DNA of 64,000 nucleotides from Marinomonas colpomeniae (GCF_014803385.1 NZ_JACYFC010000002.1:434001-498000); one strand, 5' to 3'. Counted from the stretch's first letter, positions 44,508-53,658 are shown. The notes: generated by a model not told the origin, from the sequence alone. Numbers and translations: made by a program.

Positions 44508-45524
44508 ATGAAATGGCTAATTAACTTAATTCTATTTATCTCATGTTGGACTGTTTATGCTTCGCCGCAGGCTGTGGGTTTTGACCAAATTCTTTTATAT
44601 GGCGAGAGCGAAAGAGCATTAAAAACCAGTATTTGGTATCCGTCTAAAACCATGTTTCCAAAAGAAAGAATAGCCGACAATGCGGCATTTTTAGGAACAG
44701 ATATAGTACGAATTGGAACGTCTTCGGTTGGTCGTTTTCCATTGGTGATGATTTCCCATGGATATCGAGGTAACTGGCGAAATCAAAATTGGCTCGCCAC
44801 AAAGCTGGCTCAACAAGGTTACATCGTTGCGTCGATTGATCACCCTGGTACCTCATCCTTTGATCATTCATCTTCGACAGCGAGCCAATGGTGGGAGCGC
44901 CCTAAAGACTTATCTCGCCTATTGGATTGGTTGCTTAATAAATCCGACTTAAGGCCTATTATCGATGCAACGGATATCACGGCTATTGGCCACTCATTGG
45001 GTGGTTGGACTGTGATGATGTTAGCGGGTGCAGAATTTAATCGAGACCAACTACAGCAAGAATGTTTGATAAAATCGAACCCTCGTGTGTGTGGCTTGAT
45101 GCCAGAATTAGGCTTAGGTCAGCATCAAGAAGGTGAGCCAGAAGCCAGTCTACAAAATGGTCGTATTAAACGTGTGGTGTCTTTGGATTTAGGGTTAGCG
45201 CGAAGCTTGTCCAGAGAGAGTTTGAAATCACTCACTACACCGACTCTTATTCTGGCGGCAGGTGTGGACATTGGTGATTTACCTCAAGCCGATGAATCTG
45301 GTTTTTTGGCAGAATACATTCCCGCAGCAAAGCGACAATACATTATCTATCCAGATGCCGCGCATTTTAGTTTTATGCAGCTTTGTAAACAGGGTGCGAT
45401 TGAATTGCTTGAAGAGGAAGAGCAAGGCGATGGCATTGTTTGCCAAGATGGAGGAGCGCGCTCGCGAGATACACTTCATGATGTGATGTTTAAAGATATT
45501 TTAGGCTTTATTCAGACTCATTAA
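44508..45524 (+). CDS. Exported alpha/beta hydrolase
   Basis: Hydrolase of 338 aa with a signal peptide at 1-19 (cleavage near YAS). Visible: oxyanion HGYRGN near 84, nucleophile elbow GHSLGG with Ser163, and a candidate catalytic His in DAAHFSF near the C-terminus. It resembles dienelactone-hydrolase or PAF-acetylhydrolase-like esterases of the periplasm; the substrate is unknown. I use the ATG at 44508 behind AAGGAA; an upstream TTG would mask the signal peptide. It overlaps the convergent AraC gene by 4 bp. Confidence 0.82.
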   Translation: MKWLINLILFISCWTVYASPQAVGFDQILLYGESERALKTSIWYPSKTMFPKERIADNAAFLGTDIVRIGTSSVGRFPLVMISHGYRGNWRNQNWLATKLAQQGYIVASIDHPGTSSFDHSSSTASQWWERPKDLSRLLDWLLNKSDLRPIIDATDITAIGHSLGGWTVMMLAGAEFNRDQLQQECLIKSNPRVCGLMPELGLGQHQEGEPEASLQNGRIKRVVSLDLGLARSLSRESLKSLTTPTLILAAGVDIGDLPQADESGFLAEYIPAAKRQYIIYPDAAHFSFMQLCKQGAIELLEEEEQGDGIVCQDGGARSRDTLHDVMFKDILGFIQTH

Positions 45525-46579
45525 ACGGTGTTTTGATCAACCGCTGAGCGTCGAAAGGCACTCGGCGTTTGTCCTGTCACTCTGGAAAATTCTCGGTTGA
45601 AATTCGATTTAGTCTGAAAGCCGGAATCTAAGTAAATCTGAGTGATGGCTTTTTCGCTAGAAGTAAGCAGTGACTTTGCCCGTTCAATTCGATATTCATT
45701 GACGACCTGAGACACATTGCGACCATACACCTGATTGATCGCTGCCGATATCTGTCGTGCAGGAATGCAGGCTTTTCGAGCAAGACGATCTAATGTGAGA
45801 TCAGGATCGAGGAAAGCTTCTTTAGTGGTCAGTAACACATCTATTTTGTGGATTATGTCTTTGACCTCATCATCAGTTAGCTGGTGGTGAGGCTTTTCTT
45901 TTTGTTCTTCAATAGCGGCTTCTGGTTCGTTTTGGCTTGTTGTTTCGGTCGTGCTTGGGGCAACACTTAAGCTAATCATGATCACAGCAATTGCCAGCAT
46001 AGGTAATAATACAGAATGACCAATGGTCAGAATGATGAGGGTATGTTCACCGTCAAATACAGAAAAATCCACCGCCAACGCGCCATCAATAGACGCCGAC
46101 ATCAGTAGCATTCCCCCCGCGATTCTTTCCGCTTTTAAGGCGTTATCAATATCAGATAAACGTACCTGCTCAGGTAGATTTGATGTTTGTAATGACGCGC
46201 GAATCAGAGCTATCCCGTAACCCACATAAAGGAGTGTTAAAACAGGATCTAAAGGCGGTTGCCAGAACGGATAAGTAAACGAGCTTAAGGTAACCAAAAT
46301 TGGTGGTAACAGATGCCAAAGGCGAAACTTGTGACGCTTGTGAGCGTTTGAAAAGCAATACCAAGCTGTCGCAGGAATACAGGCTGCAAAGATAGGTTGT
46401 AGTAAACGGAACAAGGGATAATCAAAAGTCCAACGTAAACCCACTATGGTCGTGGTTAGTGCGCATAATGCGATAAATACAAAGGCAGACTGTGTTGTTT
46501 CCTCCCGACGAATAAACAATAAAACCGCCAAAATAAACAAAAGTAAAGCAATGACAAAAGGCAATGGGATAGCGATCAT
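45521..46579 (-). CDS. Membrane-anchored AraC-family regulator
   Basis: Regulator of 352 aa whose first about 220 residues form some seven hydrophobic helices instead of a soluble sensor domain, followed by a charged linker (about 225-250) and a C-terminal AraC HTH pair (RQISAAINQVYG, then TQIYLDSGFQTKSNFNREFSR). This suggests a membrane sensor that binds DNA directly. I start at 46579 behind GGAACC rather than at an upstream TTG. Repeated AGGACG elements 22 bp apart in its promoter suggest autoregulation. Confidence 0.85.
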   Translation of the reverse strand: MIAIPLPFVIALLLFILAVLLFIRREETTQSAFVFIALCALTTTIVGLRWTFDYPLFRLLQPIFAACIPATAWYCFSNAHKRHKFRLWHLLPPILVTLSSFTYPFWQPPLDPVLTLLYVGYGIALIRASLQTSNLPEQVRLSDIDNALKAERIAGGMLLMSASIDGALAVDFSVFDGEHTLIILTIGHSVLLPMLAIAVIMISLSVAPSTTETTSQNEPEAAIEEQKEKPHHQLTDDEVKDIIHKIDVLLTTKEAFLDPDLTLDRLARKACIPARQISAAINQVYGRNVSQVVNEYRIERAKSLLTSSEKAITQIYLDSGFQTKSNFNREFSRVTGQTPSAFRRSAVDQNTV

Positions 46580-46666
46580 TATGGTTCCGTTTAGTGTGTT
46601 TATTATTTTCAATCAGAAAAGTTTTACCTTCACTTTGATTCTGCATTATGTCCTAGAACCGTATCA

Positions 46667-46704
46667 AGGACGACCTTAAACCTGATTTAGGACGTTTATT
46701 CTTT
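46667..46704 (+). promoter_or_regulatory. Phased AGGACG repeats between araC-type and DUF805 genes
   Basis: AGGACG occurs at 46667-46672 and 46689-46694, exactly 22 bp (two helical turns) apart, as expected for the two HTHs of AraC proteins. The second is part of the 22 bp sequence (46683-46704) shared with the hydrolase promoter. ATGTCCT lies at 46648-46654. Confidence 0.5.
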
Positions 46705-46752
46705 CATCAAAACGTACTTTATTCGCTTCGAAAAACTTATTAGGAGGAAAGT

Positions 46753-47106
46753 ATGAATTGGTATTTTGACGCTTGGAAACAATACGCTGTCTTTTCAGGA
46801 ACGGCATCACGAGAAGCATTTTGGATGTTTCTGTTATTGAATGTCTTAATCTCTGCTGCGTTTGTAGTTTTAGAAATTTTCTTTGAAATGACATGGAGAA
46901 TAGAAGCTCTATATAGCCTGTTGATTTTTCTTCCTACGCTGTCTTTAACCGTACGCAGGTTACATGATACAGGTCGCTCTACTTGGTGGTTATTGGTGAT
47001 GTTAGTACCAGCAATTGGCATGGTGGCATTGTTTGTTTTATTAGCCTTACCGAGCGCACCTCAAACAAATGATACTAACTATCCACAAAATGGCACTGTT
47101 CTTTAA
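46753..47106 (+). CDS. DUF805 family membrane protein
   Basis: Inner-membrane protein of 117 aa with about three to four hydrophobic helices. The FSGTASREAFWMF start and VRRLHDTGRSTWW centre are the DUF805 (YhaH/YhaI) hallmarks. No biochemical function is established. TTAGGAGGAAAGT is an excellent ribosome site. It diverges from the AraC-type gene and is followed 13 bp later by an exported protein gene, probably in one transcript. Confidence 0.9.
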   Translation: MNWYFDAWKQYAVFSGTASREAFWMFLLLNVLISAAFVVLEIFFEMTWRIEALYSLLIFLPTLSLTVRRLHDTGRSTWWLLVMLVPAIGMVALFVLLALPSAPQTNDTNYPQNGTVL

Positions 47107-47119
47107 AAAGGAGAAGAAA

Positions 47120-47704
47120 ATGAAAACTGTTAATAACTTACCCCACTTATCCACTATATTATGTTCATTAATGTTGTTTTTATGGCTTTTTTCTACTGGA
47201 ACAAGTGCATCTATTGTTAAGTCTGCAGTAAACGGAGACGACTCAATAGAAAGTCAGATATCAAAAGAGATAAAGGCAATCGTATACATAGAATCACCAA
47301 AAGTAGGTGCCTTGATGTACCTTAGAGGAATTGCCGGAAAAGGTGAACTTATATCGAGGTCCTCACTTGAAAAGCAGCAAGACAATACTCGCTGTATTTC
47401 TGCCCCGATCCGTTTTGCCGCTGGTGACTTTAATGGATCTAGCATTGGTATCGATTCTACTGATGCGATTCGATTGACTATTTATTCTGACGAAGTGGCA
47501 AATCAACTTATCGCCGGTGACGAAGTGGTCAGTGAAGATTTTGATATTACGGATAGCAGCGAAGGAAGGTTGGGTGATATTAAAATTGAGTCGGGCTTAA
47601 CGCTTAGTTACGGCTTCGTTCTTAATCCAGGTGAATGGTCTTGGTCGTCCTTGTTTGGTAATGACAAAGAAAATACTTCTTGTGATAGGTTATTACCAAT
47701 CTAA
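47120..47704 (+). CDS. Hypothetical exported protein
   Basis: Protein of 194 aa with a signal peptide at about 1-31 (ends GTSAS). The mature part has few Cys (two: one near 83, one near 189) and Ser/Asp-rich segments; I recognise no family. I chose the ATG at 47120 because AAGGAGAAGAAA precedes it; a longer frame would begin inside DUF805. Likely cotranscribed with DUF805. Confidence 0.7.
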   Translation: MKTVNNLPHLSTILCSLMLFLWLFSTGTSASIVKSAVNGDDSIESQISKEIKAIVYIESPKVGALMYLRGIAGKGELISRSSLEKQQDNTRCISAPIRFAAGDFNGSSIGIDSTDAIRLTIYSDEVANQLIAGDEVVSEDFDITDSSEGRLGDIKIESGLTLSYGFVLNPGEWSWSSLFGNDKENTSCDRLLPI

Positions 47705-47821
47705 TTCATACCAATAAATAGAATATAAGAAAGGCGCAAAAGTTTGCTGCCTCTCTTATGTTTAAAGAGTAGTCTGTCCTTTGAACTGACTCGCTAAACA
47801 AATAAAAGGGCAACCCTTCAC

Positions 47822-48331
47822 ATGTTTTTAAGATTGTTCTATGTCATTCGATTTCTTGTCATGGCTGTCAGCCTTTTAATCTTGCCTAGTATTGCTTTTG
47901 GATTAGACAGTCAATATTTCGTTGGCCATGGGGCGTTAGACATTTTTAATCAAGAAGGCTTTTTAGTGACGCCAAGGTGGGTACAGATTTGGATACTTAT
48001 CTTAATAGGGACATTCATCGCAGGTTTTTATTTTGCTTGGAAGCACTCAATCGCAAGATGGGCAGTCGGTGGTTTTATCTTTTCTATGACAATGGGTCAC
48101 ACTATATTCGGATTGCTCAACTTGCCATTTTTAGGCGGTAGTATCGCCATTATGCATCTTGTTTGTTGGTCCCCGGCGTTGCTTATATTTCTAATTAAGC
48201 GCCCGTATTTTAATTGTAACGAGCGAATGAGTTTCCGTGCTTGGTCAGGGCTAATGACAAGTGTTCTGATATTTTCTTTTGTCTTTGATATCAAGGATGC
48301 ATTGATATACATAAGTCACGTTGCAATCTAG
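47822..48331 (+). CDS. Hypothetical multi-span membrane protein
   Basis: Membrane protein of 169 aa with about five hydrophobic segments (roughly 8-27, 50-70, 80-98, 105-122 and 142-160). No family recognised and no strong ribosome site (AAGGGCAACC at some distance). A role cannot be proposed. Confidence 0.6.
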   Translation: MFLRLFYVIRFLVMAVSLLILPSIAFGLDSQYFVGHGALDIFNQEGFLVTPRWVQIWILILIGTFIAGFYFAWKHSIARWAVGGFIFSMTMGHTIFGLLNLPFLGGSIAIMHLVCWSPALLIFLIKRPYFNCNERMSFRAWSGLMTSVLIFSFVFDIKDALIYISHVAI

Positions 48332-48380
48332 ATTGAACTTTTTATAATGACTTTTTAAACATAATAGATAGGAGGGGATC

Positions 48381-48860
48381 ATGTCGATTGTTATACGTGA
48401 GGCGAATCTAAATGACTCCAGTACTATTTTAAGATTCATTAAAGAACTAGCGCGATATGAAAAAGCGGAACACGAAGTTCTTGCGACAGAACAGTCTATA
48501 AAATACTCAATCTTCTCTGAAACGACTTCAACGAAAGCTATTATTTGTGAAAAAGATGGTAACCCAGTTGGTTTTGCTGTGTACTTCTTTAATTATTCTA
48601 CATGGCTTGGTAAGCACGGTTTATACCTTGAAGATCTGTATGTATCACAAGCAGAACGAGGTAGTGGTGCTGGAAAAGTATTGTTAAAGTATTTGGCAAA
48701 AATAGCCATTGCAAATAACTGTGGAAGATTCGAATGGAGTGTACTGGATTGGAATCAGCCTGCTATTGATTTCTATGAATCAATAGGCGCTAAACCGAAA
48801 AATGAGTGGATTGGCTATCAGTTAACAGGTGAAAATTTAATTGCTTTGGCCGAATCCTAA
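48381..48860 (+). CDS. GNAT-family N-acetyltransferase
   Basis: Acetyl-CoA-dependent acetyltransferase of 159 aa. The acetyl-CoA loop is QAERGSGAGKVLLKYLAKIA near 93-112, preceded by LEDLYV, and the C-terminal WNQPAIDFYESIGA is typical of the diamine (SSAT-like) acetyltransferases. TAGGAGGGGATC is a strong ribosome site. Substrate could be a polyamine or related amine; not proven. Confidence 0.9.
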   Translation: MSIVIREANLNDSSTILRFIKELARYEKAEHEVLATEQSIKYSIFSETTSTKAIICEKDGNPVGFAVYFFNYSTWLGKHGLYLEDLYVSQAERGSGAGKVLLKYLAKIAIANNCGRFEWSVLDWNQPAIDFYESIGAKPKNEWIGYQLTGENLIALAES

Positions 48861-48901
48861 ATACATGGTTAAAACAGAAAAATAATTAAAAAGATATCTA
48901 A

Positions 48902-49192
48902 ATGAGACTCGTAGCCTATTTCGATGACAAAGCGGGAATGATAGAACATCGTCAAGCACATGAACCTGCGCATCTTGCTTATCTGAAGGCAAACAGATCT
49001 GAAATCCTGATCGCTGGTGGCTTGAGACCAGAACCAAATGATAAGTTTGTCGGTGATTTATGGGTAATGGATGTGGAATCTTTTGAACGAGCAAAAGAAC
49101 TCATTAAAAATGATCCTTACTACGCTCCAGAACTGAGATCTTATAAACTATTAGTGTGGGGCAAAGCCATTGACGAACCTTTTGTATTGTAA
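48902..49192 (+). CDS. YCII-family protein
   Basis: Small protein of 96 aa with the YCII fold (related to dimeric ferredoxin-like barrels). The conserved His near 20 (EHRQAHEPAHLAYL) and Asp in GDLWVMDVES fit the family. It starts 41 bp after the acetyltransferase stop and probably shares its transcript. No defined reaction is known. Confidence 0.85.
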   Translation: MRLVAYFDDKAGMIEHRQAHEPAHLAYLKANRSEILIAGGLRPEPNDKFVGDLWVMDVESFERAKELIKNDPYYAPELRSYKLLVWGKAIDEPFVL

Positions 49193-49535
49193 TGAACCGA
49201 TGAGATGAAAAGGCGATATTTATACTATTGAGGATATGAGAAAACCTTTCTGATACTGAGACCAAATGCTTTTCCATCAACCCGTAGTCTAATTCATAGC
49301 TTCTATGCTCAATATTAGAAAAAATAGTTGAAAGCGATCTAGCACTATTTTTTCTAATTGCCCTAGGCTAAATGTATTAACAGGAACATGTCATTAGTTC
49401 TGTTCTTTTTTGCATTTTTAATTGCTGAAAGGTTAGCGGCTTTAGGTAGACGCTTTTGGTATTACGCAGCAAGAAGATAGTGTAAATATCACTAGTAATA
49501 AAAGCGTTAATATATTCTTCATATAAGGATGCAAG
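49193..49535. other. Gene-free stretch holding a strong hairpin
   Basis: No gene is supported in these 343 bp. They hold the 15 bp inverted repeat described at 49314-49358 and, to its right, what must be the promoter of the FAH-family gene. Confidence 0.4.
49314..49358. terminator. 15 bp inverted repeat, probable terminator
   Basis: ATTAGAAAAAATAGT and ACTATTTTTTCTAAT form a perfect 15 bp stem with a 15-base loop, about 120 bp after the YCII gene. The stem contains T6 and A6, so it could terminate transcription in both directions, though it is AT-rich. Confidence 0.55.
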
Positions 49536-50222
49536 ATGACAAATTATCTATTTACTCCACCCGTTCAAGTGACTGCTCCAATTAAAGGCAGTGATAAAGT
49601 TTTTCCAGTTCGTCGCATTTATTGTATTGGCAGAAACTACGCAGATCATGCAATAGAAATGGGTCACGATCCAGACCGTGAACCACCGTTCTTTTTCCAA
49701 AAAAATCCTAATAATCTAGACTTTTCTGGCTCATTTACGTATCCAGAAAAGTCTAGCAATGTGCATTATGAAATGGAGTTGGTTATTGCCATAAACAAAG
49801 GTGGCCGTAATATCTCTGTCGAAAATGCGCTAGATCATGTTTTTGGTTATGCATTAGGCTTGGACATGACTCGAAGAGACCTACAAGGACAAATGAAAAA
49901 AATGGGACGCCCTTGGGAAATAGGTAAAGCTTTTGAAAAATCAGCGCCTATGGGCGAAATTGTTCCGGCATCAGAAGTGGGTCATCTTTCTGAAGGGCCT
50001 ATCAGTCTAAAAGTGAATGGCGAATTGAAGCAACAAGGTGACCTTAACCAAATGATCTGGAAAACGGCAGAAATGATAAATTATTTATCTGAATATTATG
50101 AATTAGCCGCAGGTGACTTGATTATGGCAGGTACGCCAGCGGGTGTTGGCTCGATAATAAAAGGCGACCTTATGACAGGCAATATCGCAGGCTTAGGCGA
50201 ATTCAATATTACCGTTGTTTAG
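49536..50222 (+). CDS. FAH-family hydrolase (fumarylpyruvate-hydrolase-like)
   Basis: Enzyme of 228 aa in the compact fumarylacetoacetate-hydrolase family. Visible: YCIGRNYADHAIEMG at about 29-43, metal ligand stretch HYEMELVIAI near 76, GLDMTRRDLQ and GTPAGVG near the C-terminus. This short form resembles fumarylpyruvate hydrolases and YcgM-type oxaloacetate tautomerases. It stands alone, unlike the longer FAH protein of the fucose cluster. Substrate is unknown; an isomerase or decarboxylase activity is possible. Confidence 0.85.
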   Translation: MTNYLFTPPVQVTAPIKGSDKVFPVRRIYCIGRNYADHAIEMGHDPDREPPFFFQKNPNNLDFSGSFTYPEKSSNVHYEMELVIAINKGGRNISVENALDHVFGYALGLDMTRRDLQGQMKKMGRPWEIGKAFEKSAPMGEIVPASEVGHLSEGPISLKVNGELKQQGDLNQMIWKTAEMINYLSEYYELAAGDLIMAGTPAGVGSIIKGDLMTGNIAGLGEFNITVV

Positions 50223-50401
50223 CTTTTTTTGAGCTGTGCTTGATGATGTATTATTAAGTGCAAGCCTCTGCTTTTTGAGTAGAAAATTCATAGTTGAAGA
50301 GTGGCTTTTATAGGTAATCTTTTTATCTAGCAATATTGTTTCAATATGTGATTTGAACTTTTTCTAAATAAATAACATTCGTTAAACCAAATAGAATAAA
50401 T

Positions 50402-50439
50402 AAAAAGACCAGTTTGCCTCTTAACAAGCTGGTCTTTTT
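50402..50439. terminator. Bidirectional terminator after the amino-acid ABC operon
   Basis: AAAAAGACCAG and CTGGTCTTTTT form a perfect 11 bp stem with a 16-base loop. T-runs flank both sides, so it can serve the leftward glnQ-type operon (stop at 50490) and the rightward FAH gene. Confidence 0.75.
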
Positions 50440-50489
50440 GACTCTTGTCACCTTACACATAGAAAATTCTATAACTACAGCATTAATTG

Positions 50490-51218
50490 CTATAACACGG
50501 CACCAATGAACTGTTTTAGTTCGTCGGTTCGTGGGTCAGATAAAAGCGTTTTAGAGTCGCCTTCTTCCCAAACCTTGCCTTCATGCATAAAAACTACTCG
50601 ACTCCCTACATCACGAGCGAAATTCATTTCATGGGTAACGAGAACCAAGGTAATGCCTTCTTTAGCGAGTTGTTCGAGTACCTTTAATACCTCACCTACG
50701 AGTTCAGGATCAAGCGCTGAGGTGATTTCGTCACAGAGCAAGACCTTTGGTGACATAGCCAATGCACGAGCAATAGCAACACGTTGTTGCTGCCCGCCAG
50801 AAAGTTTTTCTGGGTAGCTGTCGAACTTCTCTGCGAGGCCTACTTTTTCGAGCATGGCGCGAGCGATTTGTTCCGCTTCGCTTTTGCTCTTTTTTAACAC
50901 GATTGTTGGCGCAAGCATGACATTTTCGCCAACCGTCATGTGTGGGAAGAGGTTAAAGTTTTGGAAAATCATACCAACGCTAAGGGCAAGACGACGTACT
51001 TGAATGTCTTCTGACGTCACTTCGTTACCATCAACGGTAATGCCTCCTTCTTGGTATTCTTCCAAACCATTAATGCAGCGCAAAAGAGTGCTCTTCCCCG
51101 AACCGCTTCTTCCTATGATAGAAATTACTTCTCCAGCTTTGATATCCAGATCAATGCCTTTTAGAACATGAAGGTCGCCGTAGTATTTATGAACTTGATG
51201 TAGGTTAACGAGAGACAT
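50490..51218 (-). CDS. Polar amino acid ABC transporter ATPase (GlnQ type)
   Basis: ATPase of 242 aa with Walker A GRSGSGKST near 36-44, signature LSGGQQQR near 140, Walker B VLLCDEITSALD (ECF-like DEITSALD) and H-loop THEMNFA. Typical of polar amino-acid importers (PAAT). Its start overlaps the end of the upstream permease gene by 14 bp. Last gene of the operon, before a strong terminator. The operon shares operator-like sites with the ureide operon at 57.7 kb, so its substrate may be an amino acid or ureide nitrogen source. Confidence 0.93.
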   Translation of the reverse strand: MSLVNLHQVHKYYGDLHVLKGIDLDIKAGEVISIIGRSGSGKSTLLRCINGLEEYQEGGITVDGNEVTSEDIQVRRLALSVGMIFQNFNLFPHMTVGENVMLAPTIVLKKSKSEAEQIARAMLEKVGLAEKFDSYPEKLSGGQQQRVAIARALAMSPKVLLCDEITSALDPELVGEVLKVLEQLAKEGITLVLVTHEMNFARDVGSRVVFMHEGKVWEEGDSKTLLSDPRTDELKQFIGAVL

Positions 51219-51855
51219 TGAATTTTTTCTCCAGAATTTTGCTGTACCAAGAAAGTGGGTAACAAAGCAGGAAGTAAATAATGGCCACTAAAGTAAACAC
51301 TTTAAACGGTTCGAAGGTGGCGTTGTTTAGCATAGTACCAACCTTGGTCAACTCGACAAAACCAATAATAGAAGCCAACGCGGTACCTTTAATAACCTGT
51401 ACAGAAAAGCCAACCGTTGGTGCGGTAGCAACTCGAATTGCTTGCGGCAAAATGATGTAACGCAGCGTTTGAAGAAAGTTGAGTCCCAAACAGCGGCTGG
51501 CTTCCCATTGGCCTTTTGGTAGGGTGTCGATGCAACCACGCCAGATTTCTACCAAAAACGCGCTGGTAAAAAACGTTAACGACAGAATCGCTGCGCCCCA
51601 TGCGGATATTTCATAACCCAACATAGACAAGCCAAAGAAGCACAAAAACATCTGCATTAATAAAGGTGTACCTTGAAACAATTCTACATAAATACGCACT
51701 ACCTTTGTCATCACTGAGTTGCGAGTTAGGCGCATCGCAGTTAATAACAGTGCAACAGATGAACCACCAATAAAAGCGGCTATCGACAGTAGAATTGTCC
51801 ATTGTGTTGCGAACAATAAATTGCGAAGAATATCGTAATTTGTAAATTCAACCAT
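51205..51855 (-). CDS. Polar amino acid ABC transporter permease 2
   Basis: Inner-membrane permease of 216 aa with about five hydrophobic helices and the PAAT EAA-type loop (PKGQWEASRCLGLNFLQTLRYIILPQA at about 113-139). It overlaps the ATPase gene by 14 bp and follows the first permease by 15 bp. Forms a heterodimer with the other permease. Confidence 0.93.
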   Translation of the reverse strand: MVEFTNYDILRNLLFATQWTILLSIAAFIGGSSVALLLTAMRLTRNSVMTKVVRIYVELFQGTPLLMQMFLCFFGLSMLGYEISAWGAAILSLTFFTSAFLVEIWRGCIDTLPKGQWEASRCLGLNFLQTLRYIILPQAIRVATAPTVGFSVQVIKGTALASIIGFVELTKVGTMLNNATFEPFKVFTLVAIIYFLLCYPLSWYSKILEKKFNVSR

Positions 51856-51870
51856 TGAATCTTTCTCCTT

Positions 51871-52533
51871 TTATCTAGTCGCGCGATAAGTGAACAAATG
51901 TTTGCCTAATGTATTAAAAGCAAACCTTAGAAGGATAGATAAACCAAGGTAAAGCAAAGCAGTAACCAAGTAACTTTCAAATGCGCGGAAGTTACGTGAT
52001 TGCACAAGATTTGCGGCGTATGTTAAATCTTCAACGGAAATCTGAGAAATGACTGCAGAACCAAGCATTACTATTATGCATTGGCTGGTTAACGCTGGGT
52101 AAATTTTCTCGAAAGCAGGTACGAAGATGACGCGAGTCAACGTTTGACGAAAAGTCAGACCCAATACCTTTGCTGCTTCGATTTGACCTTTAGAGATGCT
52201 ACCTAGTCCAGCACGGATAATTTCTGTGCTATAAGCGCCTAAGTTGATGGTGAGAGCGATCATACTGGCTTCCCACGGTGACAACCTCATACCTAGAGCA
52301 GGAAGACCAAAGAAGATAAAAAAGAGTTGTACAATAAAAGGTGTGTTTCGAATTAACTCTACATAGACAGTCACTGCACGTTGACTGGCTTTATTACCAT
52401 ATTGACGAGTAGTTGCGCAGGCTGTTCCTAATGCTACACCTAGAATAGTTGTCAGCACAGTGAGCTCAACAGTGGTCATAAGACCACTGAAGAAAACGTC
52501 GCTGTATTGCAAAAGATCAGAGAAATACAACAT
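51871..52533 (-). CDS. Polar amino acid ABC transporter permease 1
   Basis: Permease of 220 aa with about five hydrophobic helices. Its coupling loop reads KGQIEAAKVLGLTFRQTLTRVI near 118-139, the usual EAA motif. It lies 9 bp after the binding-protein gene and 15 bp before the second permease. Confidence 0.93.
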   Translation of the reverse strand: MLYFSDLLQYSDVFFSGLMTTVELTVLTTILGVALGTACATTRQYGNKASQRAVTVYVELIRNTPFIVQLFFIFFGLPALGMRLSPWEASMIALTINLGAYSTEIIRAGLGSISKGQIEAAKVLGLTFRQTLTRVIFVPAFEKIYPALTSQCIIVMLGSAVISQISVEDLTYAANLVQSRNFRAFESYLVTALLYLGLSILLRFAFNTLGKHLFTYRATR

Positions 52534-52542
52534 GAGGAAGCC

Positions 52543-53334
52543 TTAAGCGCCGAAGCCTGTTGGTAGCGGCGCTTTTAACCATTTCATAGAAATATTGTTT
52601 AATTCGCCATTTGCCAATGCTTTTTTAATTAGCTCATTTACTTTCGCTTGTAGTGCAACTTCACCTTTTGCCATGCCTACATAACAAGGAGAGTCTTTTA
52701 GCATGAACTTGCTTTCAGGAGCTCGCTGAGGCTGACGGTTTGCAATTTCTGTTGCGACTAAGTTACCTGTTGCGATCAAGTTAACCTGACCAGAAAGGTA
52801 GGCTGTTAACGTTGTGTTGTTGTCTTCGAAACGACGAACGTTCACAGATTTAGGTGCGTGTTTTTCTAGTTCTAGGTCTTCAACAGAACCACGAGTAACG
52901 CCTACAGTTTTTCCAGCCAAATCTTGGATTTTGTTAATACTTACATCATTAGAGCCAAAGACGCCTAAGAAGAAAGGTGCGTAAGGTGTAGAAAAGTCGA
53001 TGGCTTTTTCACGCTCAGGGTTTTTGCCCAAACTAGAGATAACCAAGTCTACTTTTTTGGTTTGTAGATAAGGAATACGATTTGCGCTGGTAACCGGAAC
53101 GATTTCAACTTCAACGCCCATTTCCTTTGCAATGTAGTTTGCCATATCAATATCGATCCCTTGTGGCTTTAAATCAGTACCGATAGAACCAAAAGGAGGG
53201 AAGTCTTGAGGAACGGCAATACGAATCAGCTTACGATCCGTGATGTCTTGTAAAACATCAGCCGTTGCATTTAATGCAGAAAAACCTGCTGCGATGATTA
53301 ATGTTCTACTTAGGAGTTTTGTTAATTTTTTCAT
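52543..53334 (-). CDS. Amino acid ABC transporter periplasmic binding protein
   Basis: Periplasmic receptor of 263 aa with a signal peptide at 1-26 (cleavage near ATA-DVL). The family-3 signature region DIDMANYIAKEMGVEVEIV is near 62-80 and RIPYLQTKKVDLVISSL follows. I start at 53334 behind AAAGG, 21 codons inside the longest frame. First gene of the operon; three GAAAC/GTTTC-type sites lie within the preceding 320 bp. Glutamine, cystine or a ureide could be the ligand. Confidence 0.9.
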   Translation of the reverse strand: MKKLTKLLSRTLIIAAGFSALNATADVLQDITDRKLIRIAVPQDFPPFGSIGTDLKPQGIDIDMANYIAKEMGVEVEIVPVTSANRIPYLQTKKVDLVISSLGKNPEREKAIDFSTPYAPFFLGVFGSNDVSINKIQDLAGKTVGVTRGSVEDLELEKHAPKSVNVRRFEDNNTTLTAYLSGQVNLIATGNLVATEIANRQPQRAPESKFMLKDSPCYVGMAKGEVALQAKVNELIKKALANGELNNISMKWLKAPLPTGFGA

Positions 53335-53400
53335 TAGGGAAAACCTTTCTTTTAATTGATTGAATGCCTGAAATATAAGAAGCAACTCTCGTGCCAATAT

Positions 53401-53414
53401 GAAACAAAAGTTTC
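53401..53414. promoter_or_regulatory. RpiR-type operator, site 1
   Basis: GAAACAAAAGTTTC is a perfect inverted repeat of GAAAC with a four-base spacer, 67 bp before the binding-protein ATG. An imperfect copy (GAAACAAAAGGTTC) lies at 53431-53444, exactly 30 bp on. Confidence 0.6.
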
Positions 53415-53546
53415 TTATTTGTTTTCTTGTGAAACAAAAGGTTCTCTTTCATGCTTGATGACTTTAATTATATGTACTCGAAGCAACGACTCAGAGAAGA
53501 GCATTGAGCTCTGGTAGTTTTTAATGCTTAAAATCGGTGCGTCGAT

Positions 53547-53560
53547 GAAACTTTCGTTTC
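53547..53560. promoter_or_regulatory. RpiR-type operator, site 2
   Basis: GAAACTTTCGTTTC is a perfect GAAAC-N4-GTTTC repeat, about 100 bp before the rpiR-type gene's GTG. It could serve autoregulation. A half-site GAAATAAAAC follows at 53577. Confidence 0.6.
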
Positions 53561-53658
53561 TTTTTTGGTGCTTAGTGAAATAAAACGCTAATCTAAGTTG
53601 GCAGGTAATCAACAATCGATTACCTTATTGGCAATCATTATCAAGCAGAGGTTCTTAC

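Larger units (their letters stand above)
53335..53658. other. Divergent promoter region of ABC operon and RpiR gene
   Basis: These 324 bp contain no gene. They hold two perfect and one imperfect GAAAC-N4-GTTTC repeat. The divergent layout with the regulator gene on the right makes this the control region for both transcripts. Confidence 0.6.
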
